In this document: positions 1 through 9,687 of the stretch, piece by piece
How positions within the stretch are numbered: the first letter of the stretch is position 1
Layout of the letters: each line of letters starts with the position of its first letter
Assembly (NCBI GenBank): GCA_943787745.1
Contig: CALSNJ010000003.1
Location: 186,001-250,000, forward strand
Direction of reading: 5' to 3'
Length of the DNA: 64,000 nucleotides
DNA from: an uncultured Alphaproteobacteria bacterium
GTDB taxonomy: Bacteria > Pseudomonadota > Alphaproteobacteria > UBA6615
Position numbers and translations under genes: made by a program
Notes under the pieces: generated by a model
Told to the model about the DNA's origin: nothing
Seen by the model: only the letters and a program-made list of their open reading frames with translations
The model's database searches: none

Positions 1-474
1 CCGGGTTTGCTTGTCTACAAGGCCGTTAACACGATGGATTCGATGATCGGTTATCGAACTCCACGCCACGATGCCTTCGGACGAACTGCGGCGCGGCTTG
101 ATGATGTGATGAATTATGTTCCCGCACGTATTGCTGCGGCATTGATTGTCCTGGCCAGTGTATTTGTGCCCCGTGGGCGGCCGGCATCTGCGTTTCGGGT
201 GATGGCGCGCGACGGCGGTCAGCATCGCTCCCCGAATGCGGGCTGGCCGGAAGCCGCCATGGCAGGCGCACTGGGCGTCGCCCTGTCGGGCCCGCGAAGC
301 TATCAGGGAAAAATGACCGCCCAACCTTGGGTGGGTGGCGAGTTTTCCGCCCAGATCGGCACCGGCGAGATTCGACGCGGGCTCTATCTATTTGTTGTGG
401 CGTGTCTGCTCGAAGCTGTAATCGTGGCGCTGTTGGCGAGCATGACTCTGGCTGGTGGTTTCAGTTTCGGCTGA
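1..474 (+). CDS. cobD: Adenosylcobinamide-phosphate synthase CobD/CbiB, C-terminal part
   Basis: Membrane protein of late cobalamin synthesis that attaches the aminopropanol arm to adenosylcobyric acid, giving adenosylcobinamide (phosphate). The reading frame is open from base 1, so the 5' end lies outside the window and only about 157 C-terminal residues are seen. The family signature is clear: a D-x-x-M-N-Y-V-P-A-R-I motif opening a membrane segment, then R-D-G-x-x-H-x-S-P-N-A-G-W-P-E-A-A-M-A-G-A-L-G, and a final hydrophobic helix. It converges with the minus-strand hydrolase at 477-1181, with only two bases between the stop codons. Together with cobQ, cobS and cobT it belongs to the window's cobalamin set. 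The call is firm; the start cannot be judged. Confidence 0.93.
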   Translation, partial: PGLLVYKAVNTMDSMIGYRTPRHDAFGRTAARLDDVMNYVPARIAAALIVLASVFVPRGRPASAFRVMARDGGQHRSPNAGWPEAAMAGALGVALSGPRSYQGKMTAQPWVGGEFSAQIGTGEIRRGLYLFVVACLLEAVIVALLASMTLAGGFSFG

Positions 475-476
475 TG

Positions 477-1181
477 TTATTGATTTGGGGCCGTGGCCCA
501 GGCTGCAACCTTGTCGATCCAGATCTTGCGCGGCGAATAGAACGTGCCGTGTCCCGCACCGACGTTGAGAACCTCTTCTTTGAACACCAGTTGAGCTGAT
601 TTCGCCTTTGCGTCCTTGCAGGTTCCGCCGATCTGATCCTTTGAATCGTAAAGCGAAAGCATCCGGCCCTGCATCTTGCTGGCATCGTCGGTCAGGAAGT
701 TGTCGTAGGACTTTCGGAACTGGCCCCGGCCGCAACCTGCCATGTTGACCAGGTTTAGACCGGGTTGTTTGGCCATTGATGCCACCAGCAGGCTCATCGC
801 CCCGCCTTTGGAAAATCCGGCCACCGTGATCCGGTTTGCCGGAACGCCCTTTTCGATAAGGGCATTGATCTGCGGCAGAATCCGGGTCCGCGCATAGCGA
901 CGAGGATTGGCCTTCTCCCGGCGGTGTTCAGAGATCACCTCAAACCCGCGCGCGGCGAGGGCATTCACGATCTTCTCATATTCGAAAAGCCCGTGTTTGG
1001 GGTGAGGGTCCGACAAGGACCGTATTTCGGGCCAGCCTCCGTGTAGATAGATCATGTAGCGCGCTTCAGGGTTTACACTTTCCGGGACGTCGCTGTGGAC
1101 GGTCCCCGCCTGTGCCATGCCCGACAGGGACACGGCGAGGGCTGCTGAGAGTATGAGGCTTTGTAAAACACGGATCATCAT
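477..1181 (-). CDS. Exported alpha/beta hydrolase (serine hydrolase)
   Basis: A 234-residue protein with an N-terminal signal peptide (about residues 1-25, ending A-Q-A), so it is probably periplasmic. An early H-G-G segment can serve as oxyanion hole, and G-F-S-K-G-G about two thirds along is a nucleophile elbow. Both are typical of alpha/beta hydrolases of the dienelactone-hydrolase/esterase type. A late G-H-G-T offers the catalytic histidine. The substrate is unknown. It lies between cobD (opposite strand) and cobQ (same strand, 18 bp upstream), so it could be the last cistron of the cobalamin operon, but nothing in the protein links it to corrinoids. Confidence 0.75.
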   Translation of the reverse strand: MMIRVLQSLILSAALAVSLSGMAQAGTVHSDVPESVNPEARYMIYLHGGWPEIRSLSDPHPKHGLFEYEKIVNALAARGFEVISEHRREKANPRRYARTRILPQINALIEKGVPANRITVAGFSKGGAMSLLVASMAKQPGLNLVNMAGCGRGQFRKSYDNFLTDDASKMQGRMLSLYDSKDQIGGTCKDAKAKSAQLVFKEEVLNVGAGHGTFYSPRKIWIDKVAAWATAPNQ

Positions 1182-1199
1182 AGGGTCCCGTTTCTGTGG

Positions 1200-2687
1200 C
1201 TAAGAACCACGCGCTATCTCAATAATTTTCTTGGTGTTGAGGCAGGATTGTATGTGGTCCGCCAAACGGTCCAACGCTTCATCCAGACTTTTATTCCATG
1301 AGAATGTGTTCGAATGACGGTGATCGATGCGCTTGAGGAAGCCGTGACGGAAGTCGTCAGAAGCGAACAGGCCATGGATGTAAGTGCCGCTGACACGCCC
1401 GCCATGTGATGTCGCGCCGTCTGTGTGTCCGTCCGACAGATGGATGACAGGGGATGCGGTGTCCATGCCTGTGGTGCGTCCCATATGCATTTCGAAGCCC
1501 GTAATATCCGATCCGTCGGTCACGGCATGACCGGTTGTTGGAGAAAGTCGCTTCTCTTCCGTGATGGTGGTTTCGATGTTGAGCAACCCCAGACCTTCGG
1601 TCGCGCCGGGTGCGCCTTCAATCCCGTCCGGGTCGGCGACGGATCGCCCGAGCATCTGGTAGCCCCCGCAGATGCCCATGATGTGGGCGCCACGGGCGCA
1701 GGCCGCCTGAATATCCTCTGCCCAGCGGTTTTGCCGCAAATCTTCGAGGTCGCCGCGTGTGGACTTGGACCCGGCCAGCAATATGAGATCGGCGTCCTCC
1801 GGCAGGTTCTCGCCCGGGTGGACGAGCCGGACCGCCACGCCAGGTTCCGCTGCGAGGGGATCAAGGTCGTCAAAGTTCGCAATTCGGGGAAGCCGCGGCA
1901 CGGCGATGCGGATTGTCGCTGTCGACCAGTCCTGCCCCCTGTAGCGATCATCCAGCGAGGCTGTGTCTTCGGCTGGCAGTGCACGGGCACTTTCGAACCA
2001 TGGAACAATGCCCAGCGAATCGAGCCCGGTGCGTGCCGCAATGATCGGAAGCGCGTCATCGAACAGGGAGACGTCCCCGCGAAACCGGTTGATGATGTAA
2101 CCCGAGAGCCGAACCTGTTCGCCTGGTGTGAGCAGGGCATGGGTTCCCACAAGAGAGGCGATCACGCCACCGCGCTCGATATCGCCGATCAGAACAACGG
2201 GTATATCGGCGGCTTCGGCGAAACCCATATTGGCGATATCACCGGCCCGCAGATTGACCTCGGCCGGGCTGCCCGCACCTTCCACAAGGATGAGATCAGC
2301 GCCCTCGGACAGGCGATCGAAGGCTGCGAGCACGGGTGGCAGAAGGTCGGGCTTCATCGCGTGGTAGGCGCGCGCTTCGGCGTTGCCGATCACACGGCCG
2401 TCGACGATGACCTGTGCGCCGATATCAGTTTGGGGCTTCAGCAGAACCGGGTTCATGTCCGTTGTCGGATCGAGCCCCGCAGCGCGCGCCTGCAGGGCCT
2501 GGGCGCGACCGATCTCACCATAGAACCCGTCCGGCGCGATGGCCGGTGCGGCGTTGTTGGACATGTTTTGTGGTTTGAAGGGCCGGACAACCAAACCCTG
2601 TCGCGCAAACAACCGGGCAAGCCCGGTCACGATCAGCGACTTGCCGACATCCGATCCGGTGCCCTGAAACATGATGGCGGCGGTCAT
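1200..2687 (-). CDS. cobQ: Cobyric acid synthase CobQ
   Basis: Cytoplasmic glutamine-dependent amidotransferase that amidates side chains b, d, e and g of adenosylcobyrinic acid a,c-diamide to give adenosylcobyric acid. The 495-residue length is normal. The N-terminal ATP-binding domain has the G-T-G-S-D-V-G-K-S loop (about residues 9-17) followed by the P-Q-N-M-S-N-N-A segment. The C-terminal class I glutaminase-like domain has G-I-C-G-G-Y-Q-M-L with the nucleophilic cysteine, and a late Y-I-H-G-L-F histidine motif. The stop of upstream cobO lies 11 bp before its ATG, so it is co-transcribed at the end of the riboswitch-controlled operon. Confidence 0.97.
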   Translation of the reverse strand: MTAAIMFQGTGSDVGKSLIVTGLARLFARQGLVVRPFKPQNMSNNAAPAIAPDGFYGEIGRAQALQARAAGLDPTTDMNPVLLKPQTDIGAQVIVDGRVIGNAEARAYHAMKPDLLPPVLAAFDRLSEGADLILVEGAGSPAEVNLRAGDIANMGFAEAADIPVVLIGDIERGGVIASLVGTHALLTPGEQVRLSGYIINRFRGDVSLFDDALPIIAARTGLDSLGIVPWFESARALPAEDTASLDDRYRGQDWSTATIRIAVPRLPRIANFDDLDPLAAEPGVAVRLVHPGENLPEDADLILLAGSKSTRGDLEDLRQNRWAEDIQAACARGAHIMGICGGYQMLGRSVADPDGIEGAPGATEGLGLLNIETTITEEKRLSPTTGHAVTDGSDITGFEMHMGRTTGMDTASPVIHLSDGHTDGATSHGGRVSGTYIHGLFASDDFRHGFLKRIDHRHSNTFSWNKSLDEALDRLADHIQSCLNTKKIIEIARGS

Positions 2688-2697
2688 GATCGAAGCC

Positions 2698-3336
2698 TCA
2701 GAACTCGATCCCTTTCTGGGCTTTCACGTCGTCGCGGAAATGGTGCTTCACCATGGTCATATCGGTCACCATGTCGGCGGCTTCAATCAGCTCATCCTTG
2801 GCGTTACGTCCGGTGACAACCACGTGCAGATCTTCGCGTTTGGCCAGCAGTCCAGCCACCACCTCGTTGATGTCGAGGTGGTCGTAACGCAGCGGGATAT
2901 TCAGTTCGTCGAGGACCACCAGGCCGAAATCTGGATCGGCGATCATCTCTTTGGCCATCTCCCAGGCCGCGCTGGCGGCCGCGATGTCCCGTTGGCGATC
3001 CTGAGAATCCCAGGAGAAGCCTTCCCCCATGACCTTGATCTCGATCTGTTCGGGAAAGGCTTCAAGGACCTGACGTTCGCCGGTCTCCCATTTTCCTTTG
3101 ACGAATTGCACGATGCCGACCTTCATGCCGTTGCCGATCGCCCGCATGGCCAACCCCATGGCGGCGGTCGTCTTGCCTTTGCCCTTGCCGGTGTGGACCA
3201 TAAGCAGGCCTTTCTCCCGGGTTTTCTTGGCGAGCATCCGGTCGCGCGCGGCCTTCTGCTTGCGCTTTTTATCGGCCCAGCGCGCATCGTCTGCGTCCTG
3301 GGTCTCCGTCGCTTGGTTTTCCGGACTGTCACTCAT
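2698..3336 (-). CDS. cobO: Cob(I)yrinic acid a,c-diamide adenosyltransferase CobO
   Basis: Transfers the 5'-deoxyadenosyl group of ATP to the cobalt of cob(I)yrinic acid a,c-diamide. The P-loop H-T-G-K-G-K-G-K-T-T-A and the downstream V-V-L-D-E-L segment are those of the CobA/CobO family. I chose the ATG at 3336 because it overlaps the cobN stop as ATGA, as in the other junctions of this operon. An in-frame upstream start at 3423 would run far into cobN. From 3336 the protein has about 212 residues, normal for the family. The N-terminus is charged and low in complexity, as often in CobO. Confidence 0.96.
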   Translation of the reverse strand: MSDSPENQATETQDADDARWADKKRKQKAARDRMLAKKTREKGLLMVHTGKGKGKTTAAMGLAMRAIGNGMKVGIVQFVKGKWETGERQVLEAFPEQIEIKVMGEGFSWDSQDRQRDIAAASAAWEMAKEMIADPDFGLVVLDELNIPLRYDHLDINEVVAGLLAKREDLHVVVTGRNAKDELIEAADMVTDMTMVKHHFRDDVKAQKGIEF

Positions 3337-6300
3337 GCGGGGTTCTCCGTGGGCCTGAGGGCGGTTTTTCTGTCGGCCAGTTCGCTCAGGCGAGCATAGG
3401 CCGAGTTGGAGCGTGCCTGCCACAGGCCACGGTCAATCGCTTCAAGAAACTTATCTGCCATCTCCTTGAGGGCAGCGGGATTGTGTTCGGCGAGAAATGC
3501 ACGAACGGCGTCATCTTCCAAAAAAGCCCGGTGGACGGCATCAAACTGGTCGTCCCGTACCGCGCCCGTGGTGGCAGAGAAGGCAAACAGGTAGTCCACA
3601 GTCGCGGCCATCTCGAAGGCACCTTTGTAGCCGTGGCGCATCACCCCGGAAATCCATTTTGGATTGGTCACGCGCGCACGTACGACGCGGGAAATCTCGT
3701 CTTCGAGTGTACGTATTTGTGGGGCAAAGGGACGCGAGTGGTCGTTGTGATAGACGACTGGCCGTTTTCCGGATTCGGCCTGAACGGCCGCGCTCAGACC
3801 GCCCTCAAACTGGTAGTAGTCATCGCTGTCGAGCAGGTCATGCTCACGATTGTCCTGATTGTGCAGCACGGCTTCCACGGCCGAGAGGCGCTCTGCAAAA
3901 GTTTCATGGGCAGGTACGCCGTACGCGTGTGCCGCACCGGTCCCTGTTCCCGACCCATAGGCCCAGCCGCCCCAGGCGATATAGGCCCGGGCGAGATCGT
4001 CGGCTGTGTCCCAACCTTTCTCGTCGATCAGTGCCTGCAGACCCGCGCCATAGGCACCCGGCTGGGACCCAAAAATGCGGTAGCTCGCACGTCGGCGTGC
4101 CGTGTCTTGATTGATACCTTCGGCCATCATTTTTTCAGTTTCAGCCAAAACATGAGCAGAAAGCGGGTTTTCACGCTCATTTTCGTCATTTAGGGCTGAA
4201 ATTGCGCAAACAGCGCTGTCGAACAGGTCGATCAGACCCGGAAAAGCATCCCGGAAGAACCCCGAGACACGCAGGGTGACATCCACCCGGGGTCTGTCGA
4301 GGACAGAAACGGGCATTATTTCGAACCCGGTGACCCGTCTTGAGGCCGAATCCCAAGTCGGTTTGGCCCCGATAAGCGCCAAAGCCTGCGCGATGTCATC
4401 CCCGCCGGTGCGCATATTGCTGGTGCCCCAGGCCGAAAGGGCCACGGTTTTGGGCCAGTCACCGTGTTCCTGTGCGTGGGTTTCCAGAAGCAGTTGCGCT
4501 GACTTCCAGCCCAGATGCCATGCTGCAGGGGTTGGGACCGTGCGTGTGTCGACCGAATAGAAGTTTCGCCCGGTTGGCAGCACATCGGGACGCCCGCGTG
4601 TGGGGGCCCCTGAGGGACCCGGAGCAACGAAACGTCCTGCAAGCCCGGTGAGCAGGCCTTTGAGTTCTGCTGTGCCACAGGCATCCACATTCGGGGCGAG
4701 GCTTGTTCGGATTTCGTCGAGCACAGCCTGTGTTCGGGACCAGTTCGGATCTACCGGTTGTTTGTCTGCGATCAGCCGTGTGGAGAGTTCTTCGAGCTGT
4801 TCCACCATGTCGCCGGTGGAGCGCAGGGGTTCGCCGCCGCGCAAAACATCGGGACGCAACCCGCTCCACGGTGCTGCGAAGTCGCAGTCGAGGGGATCGA
4901 AGTCTAGTCCCAGGTCTGCAGCCAAGGCGCGGTGCAGCGAGGCATTCGCGCCTTCACCATCACCGCGCGGCATTCGCGCGAGCGCGGCGAGCAAACCGGT
5001 TCTGAGGCTGTCTTTCGGGGATTGGCCAAACACATGCAGGCCGTCACGTATTTGCATCTCCTTGAGTTCACAGAGATAGCCGTCGAGCCGGTTTAATGCA
5101 TCGACATCAGTCAGATCGGCGTCAGCGCCAAAGCCCAGATCACGGTCGAGACCCGTTTCGCGCACCAGCTCGACGATCTGTTTGCCCAGCACGGCAAGCC
5201 GCCGCGGATCGACATTGGCGGCTTCATAATATTCATCCACGAGCGCCTCGAGATCGCGGAGCGGGCCATAGGTTTCCGCGCGCGCGAGTGGCGGGGTGAG
5301 GTGATCGATGATGACCGCGCTGGCACGGCGCTTGGCCTGGGTGCCTTCGCCGGGGTCGTTGACGATAAAGGGATAGATATGGGGGATCGCGCCAAGCGCG
5401 GCTTCGGGAAAGCATTCGCTGGAAAGCGCGACGGATTTGCCCGGCAGCCATTCAAGGTTTCCATGTTTGCCAAAATGCACCACCGCCTGCGCGCCGAAAC
5501 TCTCACGAACCCACGCGTAGAAGGCGAGGTAGTTGTGGGGTGGCACCAGATCAGGATCGTGATAGGTGGCGCTGGGGTCGATGTTGTATCCGCGCGCGGG
5601 CTGCAGCCCGATTGCGACATGGCCGCAGCGGAAGGCCGGAATCGCGAAGGCCCCACAATCGGTGTGACCGGCCAGAAACAACGGGTCCTGCTCGGGCGGC
5701 GCCCCAGCGTTCGATGACGGCGTCCCGGACATTACGTGGAAGGGCTGCGAAGAAAATCTCGTAGCTGGGCAGCGGCAGGCTCTCTTCGATCTTGCGCGCG
5801 ACGGCTCCGGCATTGGTCGGCCCGTCCTGCAGGCGTCGCACCAGAGCGTCGCCATCTTCGGGCGCACCGTCGATACGATAGCCCGCTTGTGCCATCGCCG
5901 TGAGTGCGGTGACGACCCCGGCGGGGGTATCCAGTCCAACGCCGTTGCCGATCCGTCCGTCCCGATTGGGATAGTTCGCCAGAATGATCGCAACGCGTTG
6001 ATCTGCAATGGCGGTTTGTCTGAGGCGGGCCCATGATTTTGCGAGATCGGCTGTGAAATCAATCCGGTCCGGGACGGGTTCATAGGCGACCACGTCGGTT
6101 TCAGTGGCCGCATCGCGCTGGGCGGCGCCTTTGAAGGAGACCGCGCGCGCGAGAATTCGACCGTCGACTTCGGGCAGTGCGACATTCATTGCGATGTCCC
6201 GGGCGGACAGCCCGTTCGCACCGGTCTTCCAGGTGTCGTGATCTGAACCCGCGAAGACGACCTGAAGCATCGGGGCATCAGTCTCTGTGAAGGGCCCCCG

Positions 6301-7143
6301 CTGGGTTGTCGCGCCGGGCGCGGACAATGCAAAACCTGTCGCGTTCAGGATCACATCCGGGGGCGCTGCATCGAATGTCTCGGATATGATTGCGGCGGCG
6401 ACCGGGTCCTTGAGGCTGGCGGCATGGACGGGAAGCGGATTGATTCCACGTTCTTGAAGCGCGGCGATCAGGGCATCCACGGGCGCGAGGTTGGCGGCCT
6501 GCATCAGCGCCCGATAGAAGACCAGTGCTGCGGTGGGCGCGCCGTCGATCCATGCGGCGCGCAGATCTTCGAGGGTAACGTCACCTGCGCCAGGCCAGTA
6601 GAGGCCGGCACGCAGAAGCGGTGCGGGTTCGTGCCAGTCGCTGGCATGTCCGACCAAAGATCCGGCGAAACCGAGGAAGCCGGCGGCGTTGGCAACGCCA
6701 CCATGCACAAGATACTGCCAGAGCCGGTGGGCAGCGCCCGCATCCAGCGTGGTCATGCTGGCCAGCTCCGCATCGGGTTGATCATCACCGGGCAGAAAGG
6801 CGACCGGGATATCGGATCGTCGGCAGGCGGCCGCGATTTCGTCGACCCCATAGGACCAGTAGCCGCGACCACCGAGCAGGCGACAGATCACCAGTTTCGC
6901 GTGTTGGACGACCTCGTCGATATAAAGATCAACGGACATGTTGTGTCCAAGGCGCAGGTAGTTTGCCAGACGCAGGCTGGGCGCGGCGGGGTCATCGGCG
7001 AGACGATGCCGGTTGGCGGTCGCCAGCGCGGCGATCTCCGTGTCGGCGGCGGTCAGGACAATGATGTCGCCCGGAGTTTGGCCGAGGTCTACGGCCTCCG
7101 ATCCGTCATCTACCGCCCCGGGCGCTGCGGCGAGAAGATGCAT
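3333..7143 (-). CDS. cobN: Cobaltochelatase subunit CobN, interrupted by a +1 frameshift near 5697
   Basis: Large subunit of the ATP-dependent aerobic cobaltochelatase that inserts cobalt into hydrogenobyrinic acid a,c-diamide together with its CobS/CobT chelatase partners, which are not in this window. The first frame (7143 to about 5698) gives roughly 482 N-terminal residues, ending at the R-W-G-A motif. Homology continues in the next frame from P-E-Q-D-P (about 5696) to the stop at 3333. Skipping one base in the GC-rich stretch 5694-5703 restores a protein of about 1269 residues, the normal CobN length. Both halves are otherwise well conserved, including the H-F-G-K-H-G-N-L-E-W motif. The gene overlaps cobW (ATGA) and cobO (ATGA). 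It is either a recent mutation or a sequencing error. Confidence 0.93.
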
Positions 7144-8162
7144 CAGGCGATCATCGCCTCGATCGCGGCGCGGTCCATGCCGGATTTGCCGATGACAACG
7201 AGCTCCGTGCGCGGGGTTTCGGTCGTGGCCCAGTCGCGGTCGAAGTAGCGCTGGAAGCGCGTCCCGACACCCTGCAACACAAGACGGCGCGCCTTGCCGG
7301 GGACGTTCACGAAACCCTTGATGCGATAGATATCGTGGGCGTTGACTGCGCCCACCAAACGGGCTTCGAGCGCGTCGGGGTCCGCGACGTCACCCAGCGC
7401 CACGACGAAGCTGTCGAAATCATCATGGTCGTGTTCGTCTTCGCCATCATGAACGCTGGGACGTGTCTCGAGATCATCTTCGGCACCGGCGTCCAGCCCC
7501 AGAAGGATCGCCGGATCGATTCGGCCATGGGTTGCGCGCACGGCTTTCACGCCCGGGCGGCGATGGGGTGCGAGGGCGGCGTCTATATCAGCGCCGTCGC
7601 CGGTCACGAGGTCAGCTTTGTTGACGATGATGAGATCGGCGCAGCTCACCTGATCGACAAACAATTCCTCGAGCGGATTGTCATGATCCAGCGAGGGGTC
7701 GGCGGCCTGTGCCGCGGCGATCGCTTCGGGATCATCGGCAAAGCGGCCATCCGTAACGGCGGCGGCATCGATGACGGTGACCACGCCGTCTACGGTGACC
7801 CGGGCGCGCACCTCGGGCCAGGCGAAAGCTTTGACCAGCGGTTTGGGCAGCGCCAATCCGGATGTCTCGATAACGATATGATCGGGCGGGTTTTCGCGAT
7901 CGAGCAAAGCTGTGATCGTTGGCAGGAAGTCATCTGCGACGGTGCAGCAAATGCAGCCATTGGCCAGCTCGACCACGTCGTCTTCCGCGCAACCGGGGAT
8001 GGCACATCCATCGACAATGCCGCGATCCACACCGAGATCGCCAAATTCATTGATGATCAGCGCGATGCGCCGCCCGTCTGCATTTTCCAGCAGATGACGG
8101 ATCAGGCTGGTTTTTCCGGCACCCAGAAAGCCGGTGATCACGGTGGCAGGAATGCGGTTCAT
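7143..8162 (-). CDS. cobW: CobW, COG0523 metal-chaperone GTPase
   Basis: P-loop GTPase thought to supply Co2+ to the CobN chelatase. It has G-F-L-G-A-G-K-T (about residues 10-17), the metal-binding G-C-I-C-C motif in the A-N-G-C-I-C-C-T segment, an E-T-S-G-L-A switch region, an N-K-A-D guanine-specificity motif and a C-terminal CobW_C domain preceded by a Asp/His-rich linker that may bind metal. The open frame extends upstream to 8429, but the ATG at 8162 (M-N-R-I-P-A) begins directly before the P-loop and overlaps the cobU stop as ATGA. This gives 339 residues. Its place directly upstream of cobN fits a cobalt-delivery role. Confidence 0.94.
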   Translation of the reverse strand: MNRIPATVITGFLGAGKTSLIRHLLENADGRRIALIINEFGDLGVDRGIVDGCAIPGCAEDDVVELANGCICCTVADDFLPTITALLDRENPPDHIVIETSGLALPKPLVKAFAWPEVRARVTVDGVVTVIDAAAVTDGRFADDPEAIAAAQAADPSLDHDNPLEELFVDQVSCADLIIVNKADLVTGDGADIDAALAPHRRPGVKAVRATHGRIDPAILLGLDAGAEDDLETRPSVHDGEDEHDHDDFDSFVVALGDVADPDALEARLVGAVNAHDIYRIKGFVNVPGKARRLVLQGVGTRFQRYFDRDWATTETPRTELVVIGKSGMDRAAIEAMIA

Positions 8163-8749
8163 GATGTCTCGTTTTTCAGAGTGAGAGGGAGCCCGGCGGC
8201 GACGAAGTCGACCCGGTCGGCCTGGGCGGCGATGTGTTGATTCAATCGTCCGGCGGCATCGCGGAAATCGCGGCCCAGTTTGGTTGCGGGCACGATGCCA
8301 AGACCGACTTCGTTGGAGACGCAGACCACCGGGCCTTGTGCCCGGTCTAGCGCGTCTCGCAAAGAGGCTGTTTCCGCGTTCACGTCGAGCCCGGCATGCA
8401 TCACGTTTGACAGCCACAAGGTCAGGCAATCGACCAGAACCGGTTCGCCGCGTTTGGTGCCATCCACGATGGCGTCACCAAGCGCGAGCAGGGTCTCTGT
8501 CGTGCGCCATTGGTCGCCGCGACGCGCACGATGATCAGCGATCCGTTGCGCCATTTCGCCGTCACCGGATGCCGCCGTGGCGATATAGGTGGCGCGATGG
8601 GTCGCGGTGTCGGCGTCCAGATGACTGGCGATCAGGGTTTCAGCATGGACGCTTTTGCCCGACCGTGCGCCGCCGAGGACGAGGGTGAGGTCAGGCAAGC
8701 GCGCATCCGGGCGTGCGTTGTCGTTCGAGCTGGGACTCTTGTCGTTCAT
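8159..8749 (-). CDS. cobU: Adenosylcobinamide kinase / guanylyltransferase CobU (CobP)
   Basis: Bifunctional enzyme that phosphorylates adenosylcobinamide and then transfers GMP to give AdoCbi-GDP. The L-V-L-G-G-A-R-S-G-K-S P-loop near residue 25 and the later V-L-V-D-C-L-T-L-W-L-S-N segment are diagnostic, and V-S-N-E-V-G-L-G-I-V-P is the conserved C-terminal motif. I chose the ATG at 8749 because a GGAGGA Shine-Dalgarno lies about nine bases upstream; the open frame extends to 8917 but would then enter the riboswitch. It is the first gene of the minus-strand cob operon, directly behind the cobalamin riboswitch. Confidence 0.94.
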   Translation of the reverse strand: MNDKSPSSNDNARPDARLPDLTLVLGGARSGKSVHAETLIASHLDADTATHRATYIATAASGDGEMAQRIADHRARRGDQWRTTETLLALGDAIVDGTKRGEPVLVDCLTLWLSNVMHAGLDVNAETASLRDALDRAQGPVVCVSNEVGLGIVPATKLGRDFRDAAGRLNQHIAAQADRVDFVAAGLPLTLKNETS

Positions 8750-8791
8750 GGCGCTTGTCCTCCTCCCGAGGGTCATGGGCGCAAATTTCGC

Positions 8792-8985
8792 ACGCTGAAG
8801 AGGTTTCCTGGCTCCGGGTCTTTGGCCTTGCACACCCTTCCCGGCAGACATTGCCAGTGGGACTTTGTGCGCGGCCTCTCCGTTACAGTTGCGGGGGCAG
8901 CACCGGCCTTGGAACACCCCATGTGTCGAGGTGGTTCCGCACCGGACTTCCCTGTTTCAGCGCAGGGGCAAGCTAGCAGGTTGGG
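8792..8985 (-). promoter_or_regulatory. Cobalamin (B12) riboswitch
   Basis: On the minus strand the stretch holds the conserved parts of the cobalamin aptamer in order: CAGGGAA followed by the GGTGCGGAACC region, GCTGCCCCCGCAACTGTAA, CCCACTGGCAATG followed by CTGCCGGGAAGG, and the B12 box GAGCCAGGAAACC at about 8801-8813. It ends about 45 bases before the cobU start. Coenzyme B12 binding is expected to lower expression of cobU-cobW-cobN-cobO-cobQ, probably by hiding the cobU ribosome binding site, since no U-run terminator is seen between the aptamer and the gene. Confidence 0.95.
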
Positions 8986-9009
8986 GTCAGGTTTTCCATG
9001 GCCGGATAA

Positions 9010-9687
9010 CTAGCGCTGTACTTGCGCCAGCATTGCGGTCGGGTCGGGTGCGAGAACCGAATCCAGGGTCGGAATCTGGTTCATGTGGAACATGGCCCAC
9101 GCGCCGTCGGGGTGGCTTTCGGTGGGGCCGAACCGATCAATCCGTGTGACCGAGCAATTATCGATCTGGCAGGTCAGGGAGGCTTCGGCATCAAGTCCCA
9201 GTGCATGTCCGATGGCCGCGCGGATCGTGCCGCCATGGGTCACGGCAATAATGTCGCGACCCTCATGTTCGGCGGTTAGGCGGTCGATCACGCTGGTGAC
9301 ACGGTTCGTCAGGTCGACAAAGCTTTCGCCACCCGGAGCCCGGCTATGGGCCGGGGTCAGCCAGAAGGTGTGTTTGGCGTCGAGCTTGGCGTAGACCTCT
9401 TCACGTTTCTGACCCTGCCAGTCCCCGAAATTCTGCTCGGCGAAATCTTCCTCGATATGGGGCTCGGGCATCACGAGGCCGGCCTCGCGGATCGCATTGG
9501 CGGTCTGGTGGGTGCGTTGCAGGTGGGAGGTCACCAGAAGCGCGTCGGTCGGCAGGAACCGCGCCAGGGCTTCATAGGTCGGTGGGTCGTTGACGTCAGC
9601 CAGCGGGTCGGAATTTCCATAGATGCGACCCCCGGTGGAGCGAACAGGAGCGTGGCGAACCCACCACCAGCGTGTACGTGACGTCAT
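9010..9687 (-). CDS. Histidine phosphatase family protein, probable alpha-ribazole phosphatase (CobC-like)
   Basis: A 225-residue member of the histidine phosphatase (phosphoglycerate mutase) superfamily. The N-terminal W-W-V-R-H-A-P motif carries the phospho-accepting histidine, and the later V-T-H-G-G-T-I-R carries the second one. Its start codon overlaps the cobS stop (ATGA), so it is translationally coupled to cobS. This context supports dephosphorylation of alpha-ribazole phosphate or adenosylcobalamin 5'-phosphate, as in CobC. The family covers many substrates, so the exact reaction is inferred from position. Confidence 0.85.
   Translation of the reverse strand: MTSRTRWWWVRHAPVRSTGGRIYGNSDPLADVNDPPTYEALARFLPTDALLVTSHLQRTHQTANAIREAGLVMPEPHIEEDFAEQNFGDWQGQKREEVYAKLDAKHTFWLTPAHSRAPGGESFVDLTNRVTSVIDRLTAEHEGRDIIAVTHGGTIRAAIGHALGLDAEASLTCQIDNCSVTRIDRFGPTESHPDGAWAMFHMNQIPTLDSVLAPDPTAMLAQVQR

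Noticed and set aside
1425-2816. Long plus-strand open frame opposite cobQ
   Set aside because: It is a shadow frame of a strongly conserved gene in GC-rich DNA, with no domain of its own.
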